Shown: positions 15,025 to 28,400, counted from the stretch's first letter. The stretch: DNA of 64,000 nt from Haliotis asinina (GCF_037392515.1 NC_090290.1:19915753-19979752); one strand, 5' to 3'. Numbers and translations are program-made. Notes: generated by a model from the letters alone, not told the origin.

Positions 15025-18000
15025 TCGCCTTCATCATCTGTTCAGCAAGCTGATCTTCGGGCTCTCCCTACACCCTGTAGAATCATTGGTGATTTAAATG
15101 GACACAATCCTCTCTGGGGCAGTAGTAATACAAACACTAAAGGTAAATTACTAGAGGATTTATTTATCTATGCATATATAATGACGGTTCAAATACGTAT
15201 TTAAACCCTGGCACAGGAACATATTCATCTCTTGATTTATCTATTACTGACTCTAACCAACTGAGTGAAGTTGAATGGTCAGTCCACGATGATCTCTGTG
15301 GAAGTGACCATTTCCCAACAATACTAAAGCCTGTGGCGCCATCCGATGTTCCTCCATCATCAAGATGGAATTTTAAAAATGCCAACTGACCATTTTGTGA
15401 AGTTCTCTGTGCTGACAAACTCACACCTGAGCTTTTTAATGATATTCCCGATGCCATAACATGCTTTACAGATACATTAAATAACATTGCTGATGAATGT
15501 ATCCCAAAGTCCTCTCCAGTTCCTCATGTCCGAAAACCATGGTTTACAGATGATAGCAAACAGGCTAGGAAGGCACGGAAGAAAGCTGAACATTATTTCT
15601 GTCGCCATCCTATGGTCCACAGCTTAGATAAATTTAGAATTATCAATGCTAAAGCACGCCGTAGTTTCAAGCAAAGTAAACGGCAATCTAGGCGAAACTA
15701 TGTGTAAAAAACCAATGCGCACACGCCGATATCAAAGGTCTGGAATATGATCCGGAAAATCAAAGGTAAGGGCCCTAAATCTAGCATTCACCATCTAAAA
15801 GATGGGAAACAGTTATTAACCACTAAATCAGATATTGCAAATAAGCTTATAGAGACATCAGCCAAACATTCTTCCTCATCTAATTATCTACCTGAATTCC
15901 AAAAATATCAAAAACAGCAGGAAAAGAAAGCTATTAATTTCCATCCAGATAATGGGGAAGACTACAATGAAACCTTTTCGATACATGAGCTTCATACTGC
16001 TCTCGATCAGGCCCACGACACTGCGTTTGCAAGACCATGGAACGCATGATAAATAATCGACTTGTTTGGTACTTGGAAACCAATAACCTAATAACAGATA
16101 CACAATGTAGTTTCCATAAAAACAGAAGTACTATCGGCCATCTCGTGCGTTTGGAATCTTTTGTTAAGAATGCCATAATAAATAAGCAATATGCAGTGTC
16201 GATCTTATTCGATTTAGAGAAAGCGTACGACACAACATGGAAACATGGGATTTTGAAAGATTTACATGACTTTCGATTACGAGGCCGATTGCCTCAATTT
16301 ATATCCAACTTTTTAAATGACAGGCAATTTCAAGTTAGAGTGGGTTCAACCCAGTCTGATCATTATAGTCAGGATCAGGGTGTCCCACAAGGTAGTATTT
16401 TCTCTGTCACATTGTTTAGTATTAAAATCAACAACTTATCAAAGGTTTTAAATGATTCAATCGATGGATCACTTTTTGTGGATGATTTTAGTATTTCTTC
16501 TCGTGGCAACACAATAGATAAATGGTGTCTTGAAAACGGCTTTGAATTTTCTGAACCAAAATCTAAATGCATACATTTTTGCCGTAAATATATACCACAT
16601 AAGGACCCAGAACTGTTATTAAATGGCACACCCATCAAAGTTGCCAAGGCCAGATTCTTAGGTCTGATGTTTAACTCAGATTTACCTTTTCTCCCGCATA
16701 TCAAATCCCTAAAACCTAAATGCCTGAAGACACACATGATTTATTGAAAGTCGTGTGTAATTCAAAGTGGGGAGGTGATCAAGCTACCCTCCTACACCTA
16801 TATAGATCACGTGTCCGTTCGAAGCTTGATTATGGCTCAATTGTATATGGTGGAGCCTGTAAAGCAACCTAAAACTATTAGATTCCGTTCATCATCAAGG
16901 CCATTCGAAGTTCACCTGTTGACAGCCTGTACGTCGAGGCTGATGAACCATCTCGTGAGCAGCGCCGTATAAAACTAGTTTTACAGTATATAACAAAAGT
17001 CAAACCCTGCATACAACTGTGTCTTCAATCCTTTGTATGAGGATTTATACAATAAGAAATCTTCTCTTGTGTCGCCTCTTTGTTTCAGATTGAAAGCATT
17101 TATTTCTGCTGCCGGCATTGAGCTGAATAATATAGCTCCTTCCCAGCTTCTTTCTTCTCTTCCTTGGCAGGTGTTTAGGCCAGAACTTGACCTAACATTA
17201 ACTTCATTTAAAAAATCAGAAACAAATGAATTACAGTATAAACAAGAATACAATCAACTAAAACATAAATATAGCAATTATAGATCCTTATTTACAGATG
17301 GGTCCAAGGACGGCGACGCAGTAGCTTGTGTCACTGTCATTGGATCCAGAACAATATCTACTAGAATAACACATAACGGCTCTATTTTTACAGCAGAAGC
17401 AAACGCCATAATAACGGCTCTTAAATATAGTCAAACACACCCTACATATAAACAATATATCATATTTTCAGATTCTCTTTCTTGCCTTCAGGCTATCAAA
17501 AATCTTTCGTGTAAATATCAATTTTTAATACAAATTATTGAATTGTATAGTGATCTTGCTACTGGCCAATACGACATCGTCTTCTGTTGGTTACCCAGCC
17601 ATACTGGAATCTCTGGTAACTCACTAGCTGACCTCGCTGCTAAGGCACCACTCAACAAATCTGTGACACCACTTCTTATTCCATACACTGATTATAAAGC
17701 TACCATTAGATGTTATGTCCGTGATAAGATGCAAAAGAAGTGGGACACCCAAGTGGGCATAAATAAATTACATGAAATAAAACCTTATGTTGGTTATATG
17801 TACTTGGGTTGCCAGTCCAGATTTAAAGAGGTCATCATGCGGCGATCTCGTATTGGCCATACGAGATATACTCATCAATACATATTGAAAGGTGAGGATC
17901 CTCCGTTCTGCATCCCTTGTGATGAAATATTCACGGTCAAGCATATCTTGCTTGATTGTGTCGAATATTCCATCACAAGGGATAAATATTTCCCATCACG

Positions 18001-18032
18001 AACTATGGAGGACCTTTTTAGTACCATAAGAT
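15025..18032 (+). mobile_element. LINE copy A, portion between the Polinton and the solo LTR
   Basis: The sequence starts with the right copy of the 6-bp Polinton duplication and continues the endonuclease, reverse transcriptase and RNase H regions of copy A ORF2. Alignment to copy B is continuous apart from small indels and one deletion of about 190 bp near 16030, where copy B has the first reverse-transcriptase blocks. It is cut at 18032 by a solo LTR. Confidence 0.85.
15031..18032 (+). pseudogene. LINE copy A ORF2 relic (endonuclease, reverse transcriptase, RNase H)
   Basis: The polyprotein is broken by stops and indels. Open pieces lie at 15747-16049, 16037-16747 (RT) and 17033-18032 (RNase H and C-terminus). 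RT motif A keeps its aspartate (LFDLEKAYDTTW) and motif C reads SLFVDDF. The RNase H domain shows SLFTDGSKDGD, FTAEANAI, FSDSLSCLQAI and GNSLADLAAK, which supply the D-E-D-D residues. A C-terminal CIPCDEIFTVKHILLDC zinc knuckle is intact. The gene is dead as a whole, but the RNase H piece is a long uninterrupted frame. Confidence 0.8.
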
Positions 18033-19245
18033 TGTCAAGATCACAGATGAGTTTGTTTATATATTAGTTTATGGTACTGTAAATAGATGTAGTATGGTAT
18101 TGTTAGAGTGGATTATAAATCGTTGGGGGGTTGATGTTAGATTATATTCGGTGATACTATGGGAACAGGTTTATGTTCAGGGAAGCGTGACCAGGTATGG
18201 CCAGAGATCTGGGGAGTTAATTCATAAACAATAGAGAGGTGTTGAGTAGCTTGGGTATGGGAGGTCAGTATAAATAGTGAGAAAGGGTAGTAATCTGCAC
18301 AGTCAGAAAGAATCACTACTGTGTTCACCTGCATGGGTTCAACTTTCGTATGGGATTGCATCTCACGCTGGACGGCGTAAGTTTTTATTATCATTATTAC
18401 TTTTGTATTTATTGATTGAGTAGATGTAGCAAGAAATTGTTTAACTGTTATATATTTCTATATATATGTGTACATTGTAACATTATATAGCCACAAAGCC
18501 ATTCAAAATTTGAATGTTACCGTTCCACAAAAACTGTTCCATGTACATGTACACGTATAAAGTATAAGGCATTGACACATGTCTTAATAAGTAACTGTAG
18601 TTACTGAAATTTTATTGTAGTGTCCCGGAAGTGGCCGGTTACCCTTCAAGTAAGGAGAGGGGAATTATCTCCGCCTGTAAGGAGACAGACAAGACTCTTC
18701 CCTGTTGTGTAAGGAGCATGTATCTCCCAGCAGTGTGAGATGTGGATGGCACAGTCATCAACCATTGCACAGGCCCCTTAGACTCCGTGAGGGAAACCAT
18801 CGCCTGGGTGTGAAGGATACCACACAAATACCATTGACGTCATCAAGTGGAACCCAAAGCGCACTGGCATTCTGATTACATTATAAAGACAAAGTGTTCT
18901 CTCTGAGTGGCAAATTCCTTTGTTGTTATTTAGTTCAATTGTTTAGTTTCCAGTTGGGATTATATTTAATCATTATCTATATCAGTGAGGGTATTAGGAT
19001 TTTAGTGTAGTTAGTAGTAGTAGTGTTATTATAACTTTAGCAATATAAGTGGTAGACAGAACTGCATTTGCAGCTAGGTTAGGTAATTAGATTAGTTAGT
19101 TGTATTTGCACCTGTAGAATTAGTTTAATATAAGTATTGGGGTTACTTATATCTTAAGGTGTGGGGGTGGGGGGGGGGGTGGGGGGTGGGATAAAGTTTT
19201 GCAAAACAAACTGTTCTTCTGTTGTGGTTACTTTGGTATGTGACA
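18033..19245. repeat. solo LTR (1.2 kb) inserted in LINE copy A
   Basis: The segment begins TGTCA and ends TGACA and is flanked by a 5-bp direct repeat AAGAT (18028-18032 and 19246-19250). Removing it joins the LINE coding end to the LINE 3' region as in copy B. A TATAAAG box near 18883 fits an LTR promoter. A G-rich run (about 19159-19190) lies near the right end. There is no internal gag/pol, so this is a solo LTR left by recombination. The superfamily is not determinable; a 5-bp duplication fits Gypsy or BEL types. Coding strand is not certain. Confidence 0.65.
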
Positions 19246-19250
19246 AAGAT

Positions 19251-19635
19251 CTCGTTTAATTCTAGTATTTTTAAAGACTTAGATTTGACAACAGACTTGT
19301 AAATAGATAAATATTTTAAAGTTGTAAGTTTAAATCGATAACTACGATTGTTAGTGGCTGTATCCTCGAGGGAGGTTGAAGTACTGTAAAATTATTGTCC
19401 TCCTGAGAGGGTACGCAAGTCCACAAACTTTCAAAGTAAATTCAAACTCTCAGCTATTTTAAACACAGTATATATGTCCTTTTAAATGTATGGCTAGATG
19501 TGCCTAAATTGCTAACGACTGAGGGTCTGGTGTAAATCCAGCTAGGGTCCATGCAGGTAGCAAAAGTAATTTGAGTCCCCGTGGTCCCTTGTGTGGTGAT
19601 CTACCTGCAGTTGTTGGCAATCTATAGCCCTACAG
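19251..19635 (+). mobile_element. LINE copy A, 3' region after the solo LTR
   Basis: The segment resumes with remnants of the final ORF2 codons, then the family 3' UTR: GTTAGTGGCTGTA, GGGTACGCAAGTCCACAAAC, GGTGTAAATCCAGCTAGGGT and GTGATCTACCTGCAGTTGTTGG. It stops matching copy B after CTATAGCC at about 19635, so the usual (ACTC)n tail is absent. Confidence 0.7.
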
Positions 19636-19789
19636 CTTCAATAACACTGTCATTATAAGGTGATTTTTTCAAACCGGGATAAACCTGCATTCATTCTTAA
19701 AACAATCTACAATGTTAGTTTTATGAATACTGACAGACAATTTCCATTCTGTATAGTAGCAGCTAAGAATATATAGTTTCACATTGTAG

Positions 19790-20530
19790 TCTTCTCACAC
19801 TGTTTCCAAGCAAAATAAGGTCATACGTAAATAAAAGAAGGAAATATGAACAACATCTGGATGTACCTGGGCGCGAAACTGACATTCACTTTCTATTACA
19901 TTAACTAATTTATTTATATAAAACTGAAACGCAAATAGGCTCGGCATGCACCCTTGTCTGACTGCTATCAGCCATCAAATTCACTAGATAAAGTACCATT
20001 TGAATGAACACAGGATTTTACGCTATTTTCAACAGAACACATTTTGTCCATTTTACGACTTAGACCATGTTTACATAATAACATTCAAAGTAAATGTCTG
20101 TGAACAGGAACGAAAGCTTTCTAGAAGTCCTCAAAAGCTACATAGAGTGTACCACCTTTGCAAGAACGATAAGACTGGATGATAGAATTCAAAACAAAAC
20201 AATTGTCAACCACTGAAACTCCTTTTCGAAAACCCGACTGACACTCTGACTGAAATATTACTCAGTACATCAGCCCAACATACTAATCGCTGATTCACGG
20301 TGTACGTGAAGACTTTGTTGAAAATACTTATTGCTCTGTAGTTGTCGGGGATAGAGGTGTCACCTTTCTTGTGGAAAGGAATTATCATTTCCGTTGTCTC
20401 TGGAAATATACCCTTTTCGTACATACTGTTGAATAGCATCTCGAAATATGGAACGATTAAGTGAGAGGAATGTTTGAAATATACACTCAACATGTCATCG
20501 AGTCCCATATCATGTGTATCATCATTAGTA
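19790..20530 (-). mobile_element. degraded reverse-transcriptase fragment of a different LINE
   Basis: On the minus strand, 20508-20206 reads as a reverse-transcriptase N-terminal region (FPETTEMIIPFHKKGDTSIP then DNYRAISIFNKVFT). Downstream in broken frames a VRQGC-like motif can be followed to about 19840. The wording differs from the RNase H-bearing family, so this is another clade, possibly RTE-, L2- or CR1-like. Boundaries are approximate and no ends or target duplication are visible. Confidence 0.55.
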
Positions 20531-20838
20531 AATTGTAAGTTACATTAGCGTATAAAGTATTGTAAAACGTAATAATCCTTTTTCAACAATCAGTCAATCT
20601 GTACAATAATCGGGTTAATTAATCTGGCACAATGTACACAATGCCTGGAAATTTTAGACAATCTACCACACAGTGACTGGTTATTTCAGTCATTGTACAC
20701 ATTGTCTGATTGTAGAAATTGACTGTAACACACATAACTTATTCTACCATGACTTTAATATATACAGGATGTGACTGGTTTATGTCATTCAGAGGTATGT
20801 AATGACGTTATATACCTCTGATTTTCAAACACAGGCCA

Positions 20839-21473
20839 CAATGAAGGATCTTTTTAATGTTAGTTATCATTTAATCATTGAATTTTTAAAGGAAATAGAA
20901 TTATTAGATAAATTTTGAATAATATGTTTTGTAAATAGAAAGTTTATATTTTAAACATGGTAGTGTGAATTGTCAACTGCGATTGTTAGTGGCCGTACCC
21001 TCAAAGGGGGTTAAAGGAGCGTAAAATTATTGTCCCCTGAAAGGATGCGTAAGTCCCCAAACTTTCAAAGTGAAATTTAAACTCACCAGTATTTTAAACT
21101 AGTATTTTTGTCATTATAAATTTTGGCTACATTTTCCTACAATCGCCAGCAGCTGAGGGGATGGTGTAAATCCAGCTAGGGGCCATGCAGGTAGCTAAAG
21201 TAATGTAAGTCCCCTTGGTTCCTAGTATGGTGATCTACCTTCAGTTGTTGGTGATCTATAGCCTACTTTTATATTAAGTATTGTCCAAATTGTGCTGTAG
21301 TTTCTACTTCATATGCTAGTTTTAGACTCGAATTGTGATACTCTAGTTATTTTACCGTACTTTGATGACGGGTTTTATAATCTCTACATATTCTGTATAA
21401 TCATGTTTATTCTCGTCACGATATGGCTGAAATATTGCCTATGTGACGTTAAATTATAACTCACTCACTCACT
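20839..21473 (+). mobile_element. 5'-truncated LINE 3' end with target duplication
   Basis: The fragment begins in the last 26 codons of ORF2 (MKDLFN, then IIEFLKEIELLDKF and stop), continues through the whole family 3' UTR, and ends in ACTCACTCACTC. It is flanked by CAAACACAGGCCA (20826-20838) and CAAACATAGGCCA (21474-21486), a 13-bp duplication with one difference. This defines the true LINE 3' terminus and shows that the family integrates with duplications of this size. Confidence 0.8.
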
Positions 21474-22395
21474 CAAACATAGGCCAAGTAAGGCACATCT
21501 TGAAAAATTCTGTCTGAATTGGTACTCGAAAAACTATCAGCTGAATACTGTCCGTATGAAGAAAACACCTGCAGGGAAAGGTATACGTTCTGAAGTGTAA
21601 ACGGCAGTGAAATCTAAGCGTTGTCAGTTCCGACACATCAGTCACGATAGAAGATACGGGTCCTGACAGTAACGAGTATGCTGGGGAGGATAAGGCTCAT
21701 GAAAAGAGTAACGATGTTATGACTGTAATGTACATCACCGATACAGAGATTCTCAGGCCTATGTTCAGACAGGAAACGGAGGCGTTCATATCCAAAAACA
21801 AAGCCTTAGAATCAGCCGTATCCTCGATGAAATCATTCTTTCATCGCGCTTTGATCGGAGTGACCAATACTCCAGCCGCAATAGCATCCAGATATCAGAA
21901 GAACCGGAAGAATAGGGTGAGGATACCAGCCATCAAGTTCTTAAAATCGTCAAATCTATCGGGTGTCTAGGCACCCGATTAGTCTCCAGGGACTCCAAGA
22001 TCCATTGGAGTAAGGCGTCTCAGCGAACCTTCTTAAAAATTCGCCAAAGTTGAAATTTTGATCACGCCAACAGAGTTCAGGTGATTGGTGTCCGACGGTC
22101 GATGCGACTCAGCCTGGGTCACGGGCAGGGTGGTATTGATAAGTATTCCACTAAACACTTTTCATATTATTATGATTAAGTGACAGGTATAATTTTGAAT
22201 GCGGTTCGGAGAAGGTGAACACCTATTCATATTGGTGACACCTGATTGACCAGTATTCACTACGTTAATTAGTCAATCAAGAAAACACATCTTTAAGCCA
22301 CTAATAAAACATCAATCAGTGGCAAAACCAGAAAGGTCAACATCAACATAGTCAGAAACCCGAAGGTCAGCGTCATGTACAAACAACACACATTT
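21474..22395. other. anonymous intergenic DNA
   Basis: I see no recognisable gene or element. An 83-codon frame at 21719-21970 (MTVMYITDTEILRPMFRQET...) has plausible amino-acid composition and ends in a lysine/arginine-rich stretch, but no start context, splice signals or known motif supports it. Confidence 0.3.
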
Positions 22396-22614
22396 ATCAG
22401 TTACGTGAGTGCGTTTTCGAGTCTGGACCAGACAATACAGTGATCGACACCATGAGCATCGATCTGCGCAGTTGGGAACCGATGGCATGTGTCAACCAAG
22501 ACAGCGAGCCTGACCACCCGATCCCGTTAGTCGCCTCATACGACAAGCATAGTCGCCTGTTATGACAAGCATGGGTTGCTGAAGGCCTATTCTACCCCTA
22601 GACCTTGACGTGTC
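22396..22614 (-). mobile_element. SINE, minus-strand degraded copy
   Basis: The reverse complement matches the intact SINE at 42578-42855 over its 5' and central parts (GGGGTAGAATAGGCCTTCAG, GGCGACTAACGGGATCGGGT, GCGCAGATCGATGCTCATG). The 3' third, including the AATATTGCTGAGTGCGGCG block and ACTC tail, is missing. Confidence 0.7.
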
Positions 22615-22817
22615 TTTATCGGTTAAGCAAAGTATAAGCAGAATAACAGGAATGACATTAAATAATGTACTTTGTATATAATAGGTGAGAGATACAGTAT
22701 GGTTCAAAATTATTGAGAATAGCTAAAGCATTTCATATTATTAAACGAGAACAAATCAGATAAAATTGAATGTATTGTGAAAGTGAACTGACCTTTTCAT
22801 GTTGTGTAGGTAACAAT

Positions 22818-23585
22818 TTAATATTTTATCAAGTCTCCTTGAGCTTCACGGCACAGTCTACGACGGGTAGGCATACTTCCTATCAGAGAGGTTAGTGTCT
22901 CATGAGTTATGCTGTCCTAGTATCGGACCACTTCTCTCTTCATGTCTTCAATTTTTGTCAACCCCTTTTGATTCACACATTCCTTCATCATCCCCGAAAT
23001 ATTCTCAATGGGATTTAAGTCAGGACTATATGCAGGAAATGGTAATGCAGTCACATTTTTCTCCTGAAACCACTGCTTGGCATGTTTTGCGGTGTGTTTA
23101 GGATCATTATCTTGCTGCAAAATCCAGTCATTTCCATAAAACACATGTGCACTTGGAAGGAGAAAATGATCTAATATGTTAGTGTAGCGTTGACTTGTCT
23201 GATTTCCCTCAAACACACACAGCGGGGTCGTTCCTAATAAGGATATCCCTCCCCATACATGAAACTTTGGGCTGTATTTAGGTCGTCGATACAACGGTGC
23301 TGACGCAGACTTTGTCCATATTTTCACATTCTTGGGATATACCCATATTGAGCTTTCATCAGTAAAAATCACATTTTCCCACTCAAAGTTTTCATGTGCC
23401 AAACACCACTCAACACGCCTGTCTTTATGTTCTTGTTTCATGAGAGGAGAAGGAATTCCAGTCTTTTTCTCCCATCCAAGATCAATCAAATTTCTTTTAA
23501 CTGTAGATTTTGATACAACTATTGATCCCCTTTCTATCATTTCACACCTGATGTTGGAGATGCTTGCCCTTTGCTTTTTAGACGC
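22818..23585 (-). pseudogene. Tc1-like transposase, C-terminal catalytic part (copy 1)
   Basis: The catalytic domain of a DDE transposase is visible, with FTDESSIWVYP (first Asp), LQQDNDPKHTAKHAK (second Asp) and AYSPDLNPIENI (Glu). A Trp codon near the end has become TAG (frame ends VVRY at 22917, where copy 2 reads through). The N-terminal DNA-binding part lies 6.1 kb away at 29703-29927, beyond LINE copy B. Confidence 0.85.
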
Positions 23586-24193
23586 GGCACCTCCTCGTGG
23601 TGGGTGCTGGGTAACGCCAAGAGCCGTTCAAACCCCCGTGTGGACCCGGGTCAACTAGGTCCATAGCACCCCATTGCTGGTCGCAAGGAGTGACCGAATT
23701 GGGCGACCTGTTTGCCGTGGGTTGCGTCCCGTGTCGGTGGAGGACGGTAGTCTGGTGGTTGAGGGCAGTAGGAGCCTGAACCGTGTTCCTGCTGCTCAAC
23801 ACACCACTTTGGCCCTTACTTCACCTAGACGGGTGGTAGAATCGGCCCGATTCTATCAATCGGCTGGTCACGCCAAGCCCTGTGTATGGACTTGTATGTC
23901 ATTACACACATTTAATTTGCAAATGTTTTACTTTTGGACTTGGTACATTTGTTTATATCAAATTTTCACGATTTTTCACACTGATGTTTTGAACTTTGCC
24001 TAGAGTCTTATGCCCAGAAGGCGGTGGCTCATGGGCCAATCTGGTGGATTTGTTATTTATAACTCTTCTGCTGGAGTATATCATCCGAGTATCCTTGGTG
24101 CTGCAAGTTGGAGACCCACTTGTTATTAGCATTGTCCTTGTGATAGTCCGTGGTGGGTGGGGAGCTCGGATGATGAACCTTAAAGCACTAGCC

Positions 24194-25462
24194 ATGGCTT
24201 ACGAAACCCCTGTCACCAAGAAAAAACGTCCTCTTGACACAGAACCTGATATTAATGAACTCAGACCCTCCACATCTATTGACCATTGGCCACGTTTCAT
24301 AGTACTTGAGACCGTTGACAAGACACCCCTGAAGCTGAACCCTTTTGCCATTTCAAAAGGCATACAAGGCATAGCAGGAGATGTTAAAAACTTTAGACGT
24401 TTGCGTTCAGGGTCTCTTCTCATTGAATGACAACAAGCAACTAATCTCCTGTCAACTAAATCTTTTGTCGGCATTCCCATATCAGTCTCTGCCCACCGAA
24501 CACTTAACACCAGCAAAGGCATAGTGAGAGACCGAGACTGCCTTTTTGCTGATATGCTGGAGATTGATATTGCCTCAGAAATGAAGGAACAAGGTGTGCT
24601 ATGTGTAAAACGTTTCACTACCCGGACAAACAATGAGATCCAACAAACAAACACATATTTGTTCTCTTTTTCTACTCCGACTGCTCCCACATCAATAAAG
24701 GCTGGTTACTGTCAACTCAAAGTGGAAACGTACATTCCAAATCCACTGAGATGCTTCAAGTGCCAAAAGTATGGGCATGGCGTAAATACTTGCACATTGT
24801 CTGTTGTGTGCGCTCACTGTGGTGAGAAAACACACACAACAGAAGATTGTGACAGTGATTTTAAAAAATGCACCAACTGCTCAGGTGACCATTCATCTTC
24901 TTCGAAACAGTGTCCAGTCTGGAGAGAGCAAATGGAAATAAACAGAATAAAGTATACCCAAAACATCTCTTTTTCTGAAGCAAAAAAACTGGTGAAGAGA
25001 TCTGATCTTCCAGAAAGTTATGCTACAGTAGCAAACGCATGATCTGTGCGCAGCTCTAAAATAACAAAGTCATCTACAAGCTGCCAAACTACCTTGACTT
25101 GGGTCAACAGTGACTCTCCACAACTTCTATACCCAGCTATGTCATCACAGACTGAAGAATCACTTCCTGGAACATCAAAGTCTTCTTCTGATCATAAATC
25201 ATCTTCGCAGTCACGCACTGAGTCTCAATCTACAACTGATAGACAACAAACTGCTAAAGGTAAATCTAAGCCTAAGCCTGATGTTTCAAAACAACAAAGT
25301 GGCAGAGCTCCCAAGGGGTCACAAAATAAAGTTCAATTGTTTAATAAATACGGGTCTCTTGAAGACATGGACGTGTCTGAAAACGTCCATTCTAGGGCAC
25401 ATAGCTTGTCGCCCTCCAAAAGAGTGCGGGGTAGATGCCCAATAAATCCCCCCAAAAGATAG
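24194..25462 (+). pseudogene. LINE copy B ORF1 (zinc-knuckle RNA-binding protein) with two in-frame stops
   Basis: ORF1 begins at MAYETPVTKKKRP and ends at a TAG inside the ORF2 start region. Two stops break it. TGA at 24428 is produced by an apparent 9-base deletion relative to copies C and E (which read ECAKRQQ here). TGA at 25040 is an apparent point change. Between them the frame holds three zinc knuckles: CFKCQKYGHGVNTC, CAHCGEKTHTTEDC and CTNCSGDHSSSSKQC. A Ser/Lys-rich tail follows. In LINEs such a protein binds the template RNA. About 422 codons in total, all in one frame. Confidence 0.85.
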
Positions 25463-28400
25463 TTTATTCCAATAATATTGTACAGTGGAACTGCAGAGGA
25501 TTGAGGACTAATTTACATGAATTACAGCTATTAGTCCAAGATTTCACACCTTCAGCGATATGTCTCCAGGAGACATATTTAAAGCAAACAGATACATTTG
25601 ACCTTCGTCATTTTAATGCATATCATTGTTTTTCACCTCCAGGTGATAGAGCTACTGGCGGGTCATCCGTTTTAGTCAGACAAAACGTTATTCAAAGCCC
25701 TGTTTCACTTAATACTAACATGCAGGCTGTTGCAATGAGAATTACCTTACACGTAGCGTTTACGCTATGCTCTCTTTATATTTCGCCGTCTTCGACGTTC
25801 ACTAAAACTGATCTTCAAGCTCTATATGACCAACTCCCGAAGCCCTGTATTATAATGGGAGATTTAAATGGGCACAACCCACTCTGGGGTAGTGTAAATA
25901 CAAACACTAGAGGTAAATTGTTGGAGGATTTTTGTTCTGACAATGACTTATGTATTTATAATGATGGTTCCAACACATATTTACACCCTGGTACAGGGAC
26001 GTATTCTGCTCTCGACTTGTCATTGACAAATTCCGAACTATTAAATGCATTCGAAGGGTCAGTCCACGATGACCTCTGTGGAAGTGACCATTTTCCTACT
26101 ATATTAAAAGCTGTAACTCCATCTGATGTTCCTCCATCATCAAGACGGAATTTTAAAAAGGCTAAATGGGCTTTATATGAAACACTGTGTGCTGAAAAAC
26201 TTAAACCCGAACGTTTTATTGACGTTTCTGATGCTATCAAATCTTTTTCTGATGAACTGAATTCCATAGCTGATGAGTGTATACCAAAGTCCTCTGTAGT
26301 TCCACACATAAGAAAACCATGGTTCAACGATGAGTGCAAACAAGCTAGGAAGGCAAGGAAAAAAGCAGAACATTATTTCCGTCGCCATCCAATGGTGCAT
26401 AATTTCAATAAATTTAAGATTTTAAATGCTAAACCGCGGCGTACTTTTAAACAGAACAAACGCCAATCTTGGCAAAATTATGTATCCAAAATAAATTCTC
26501 GGACACCCATGTCCAAGGTATGGAACATGGTCCAGAAAATCAAAGGTAAAGGTACTAAATCTACTGTCCATCATGTTAAACATGGAGATCAATTACTTAC
26601 TGATAAATCAGATATTGCTAATAAACTGGGTGAAACCCTTGCTAAACACTCTTCCTCTTCAAATTATGCAGCTAAATTTGAGCAATATCAAAAGCAACAA
26701 GAAAAGAAAACGATTAATTTCAATTCTTATAATGGGGAAGATTATAATGAAACGTTTTCTATTCATGAACTCCATATTGCTCTTGATCAAGCTCATGACA
26801 CTGCTACAGGAGCTGATAACATACATTATCAACTCCTGAAGCACTTACCAGAATCCTGCCTAGAAACGCTTCTCAATATTTTTGATGATATTTGGACATC
26901 GGGTAACTTTCCTCCCTCATGGCGTGACGCCATAGTAGTACCAATACCTAAACCTGGACGTGATCATACGGATCCGTCCAATTATCGACCTATTTCACTA
27001 ACTAGCTGTGTTTGCAAGACCATGGAACGCATGATAAATAATCGACTTGTTTGGTACTTGGAAACAAATAATCTTATCACAGATATACAGTGTGGTTTCC
27101 GTAAAAACAGAAGTACTGTCGATCACTTAGTGCGACTGGAATCATTTGTTAAAAACGCACTAATTAATAAACAACATGCTGTGTCTATCTTTTTTGGTCT
27201 AGAAAAAGCATATGACACAACCTGGAAACATGGTATTTTGAGGGATTTACATGACTTTGGTTTGCGAGGTCGTTTGCCTCAATTTACTGCCAACTTTTTA
27301 AATGACAGACAATTCCAGGTCCGTGTGGGTTCTACCCTGTCTGATCATTACAATCAGGATCAGGGTGTTCCACAAGGCAGTATTTTATCTGTCACTCTTT
27401 TTAGCATCAAGATCAACAGTTTATCAAAAGTTTTAAACGATTCAATTGATGGATCGCTTTTCGTGGATGATTTTAATATTTCTTGCCGAGGTAAAAATAT
27501 GCATACTATTGAAGGGCAACTGCACTTGTGTTTAAACAAAATAAATAAATGGTGTCTTGAAAACGGCTTCAAACTTTCGAAGTCCAAAACTAATTGTATA
27601 CATTTTTGCAGAACATATAAGCCACATAAGGACCCTGAACTATCTCTAGATGTCACTCCCATCAAAGTTGTAAAGGAGGCCAAGTTCTTGGGATTAATTT
27701 TTGATTCGCATTTAACGTTTCTACCACATATCAAATCCCTCAAAACTAAATGCCTGAAGGCACTTGACTTGTTGAAAGTCGTTTCAAATTCTAAATGGGG
27801 AGGGGATCAAGCTACCCTCCTGCAACTTTATCGATCACTGATCCGGTCAAAACTTGATTATGGCTCCATTGTATACGGTGGAGCCTGTAAAAGCAACCTG
27901 AAACTTTTAGATTCTGTTCACCATCAAGGTCTAAGACTTTGTCTTGGCTCCTTTCGAACTTCACCTGTTGACAGCCTGTACGTTGAGGCTGATGAGCCAT
28001 CTCTTGAGCAGCGACGTATCAAATTAGCTTTACAGTATGTAACAAAATTATATTCCAGTGAGTCAAACCCTGCATATAACTGTGGTTTCAGTCCTCTGTA
28101 TGAGGACTTATACAATATGAAATCTTCGCTTGTGCCGCCTATTGGTTTAAGAATTAAACCATTTCTTGCTGCCGCCGGCATTGGGCTGGAAAATATAGCT
28201 CCTTCCCGTCTTCATTCTTCTCCTCCTTGGCAGTTGGTTAGGCCCCAAGTGGACCTAACATTGACCACATTTAAAAAATCAGAAACTAATGAATTACAGT
28301 ATAAACAAGAATATAATAAATTGAAACATAAATATAGCAGTTATAAATCCTTATTTACAGATGGGTCCAAGGACGGTGGCGCAGTAGCTTGTGCCACTGT

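Noticed and set aside
20206..20508. RT-like frame as part of the main LINE family
   Set aside because: Its motifs (HKKGDTSIP, DNYRAISIFNKVF) differ from the corresponding PKPGRDHTDPSNYRPISL of the main family, so it belongs to another clade.
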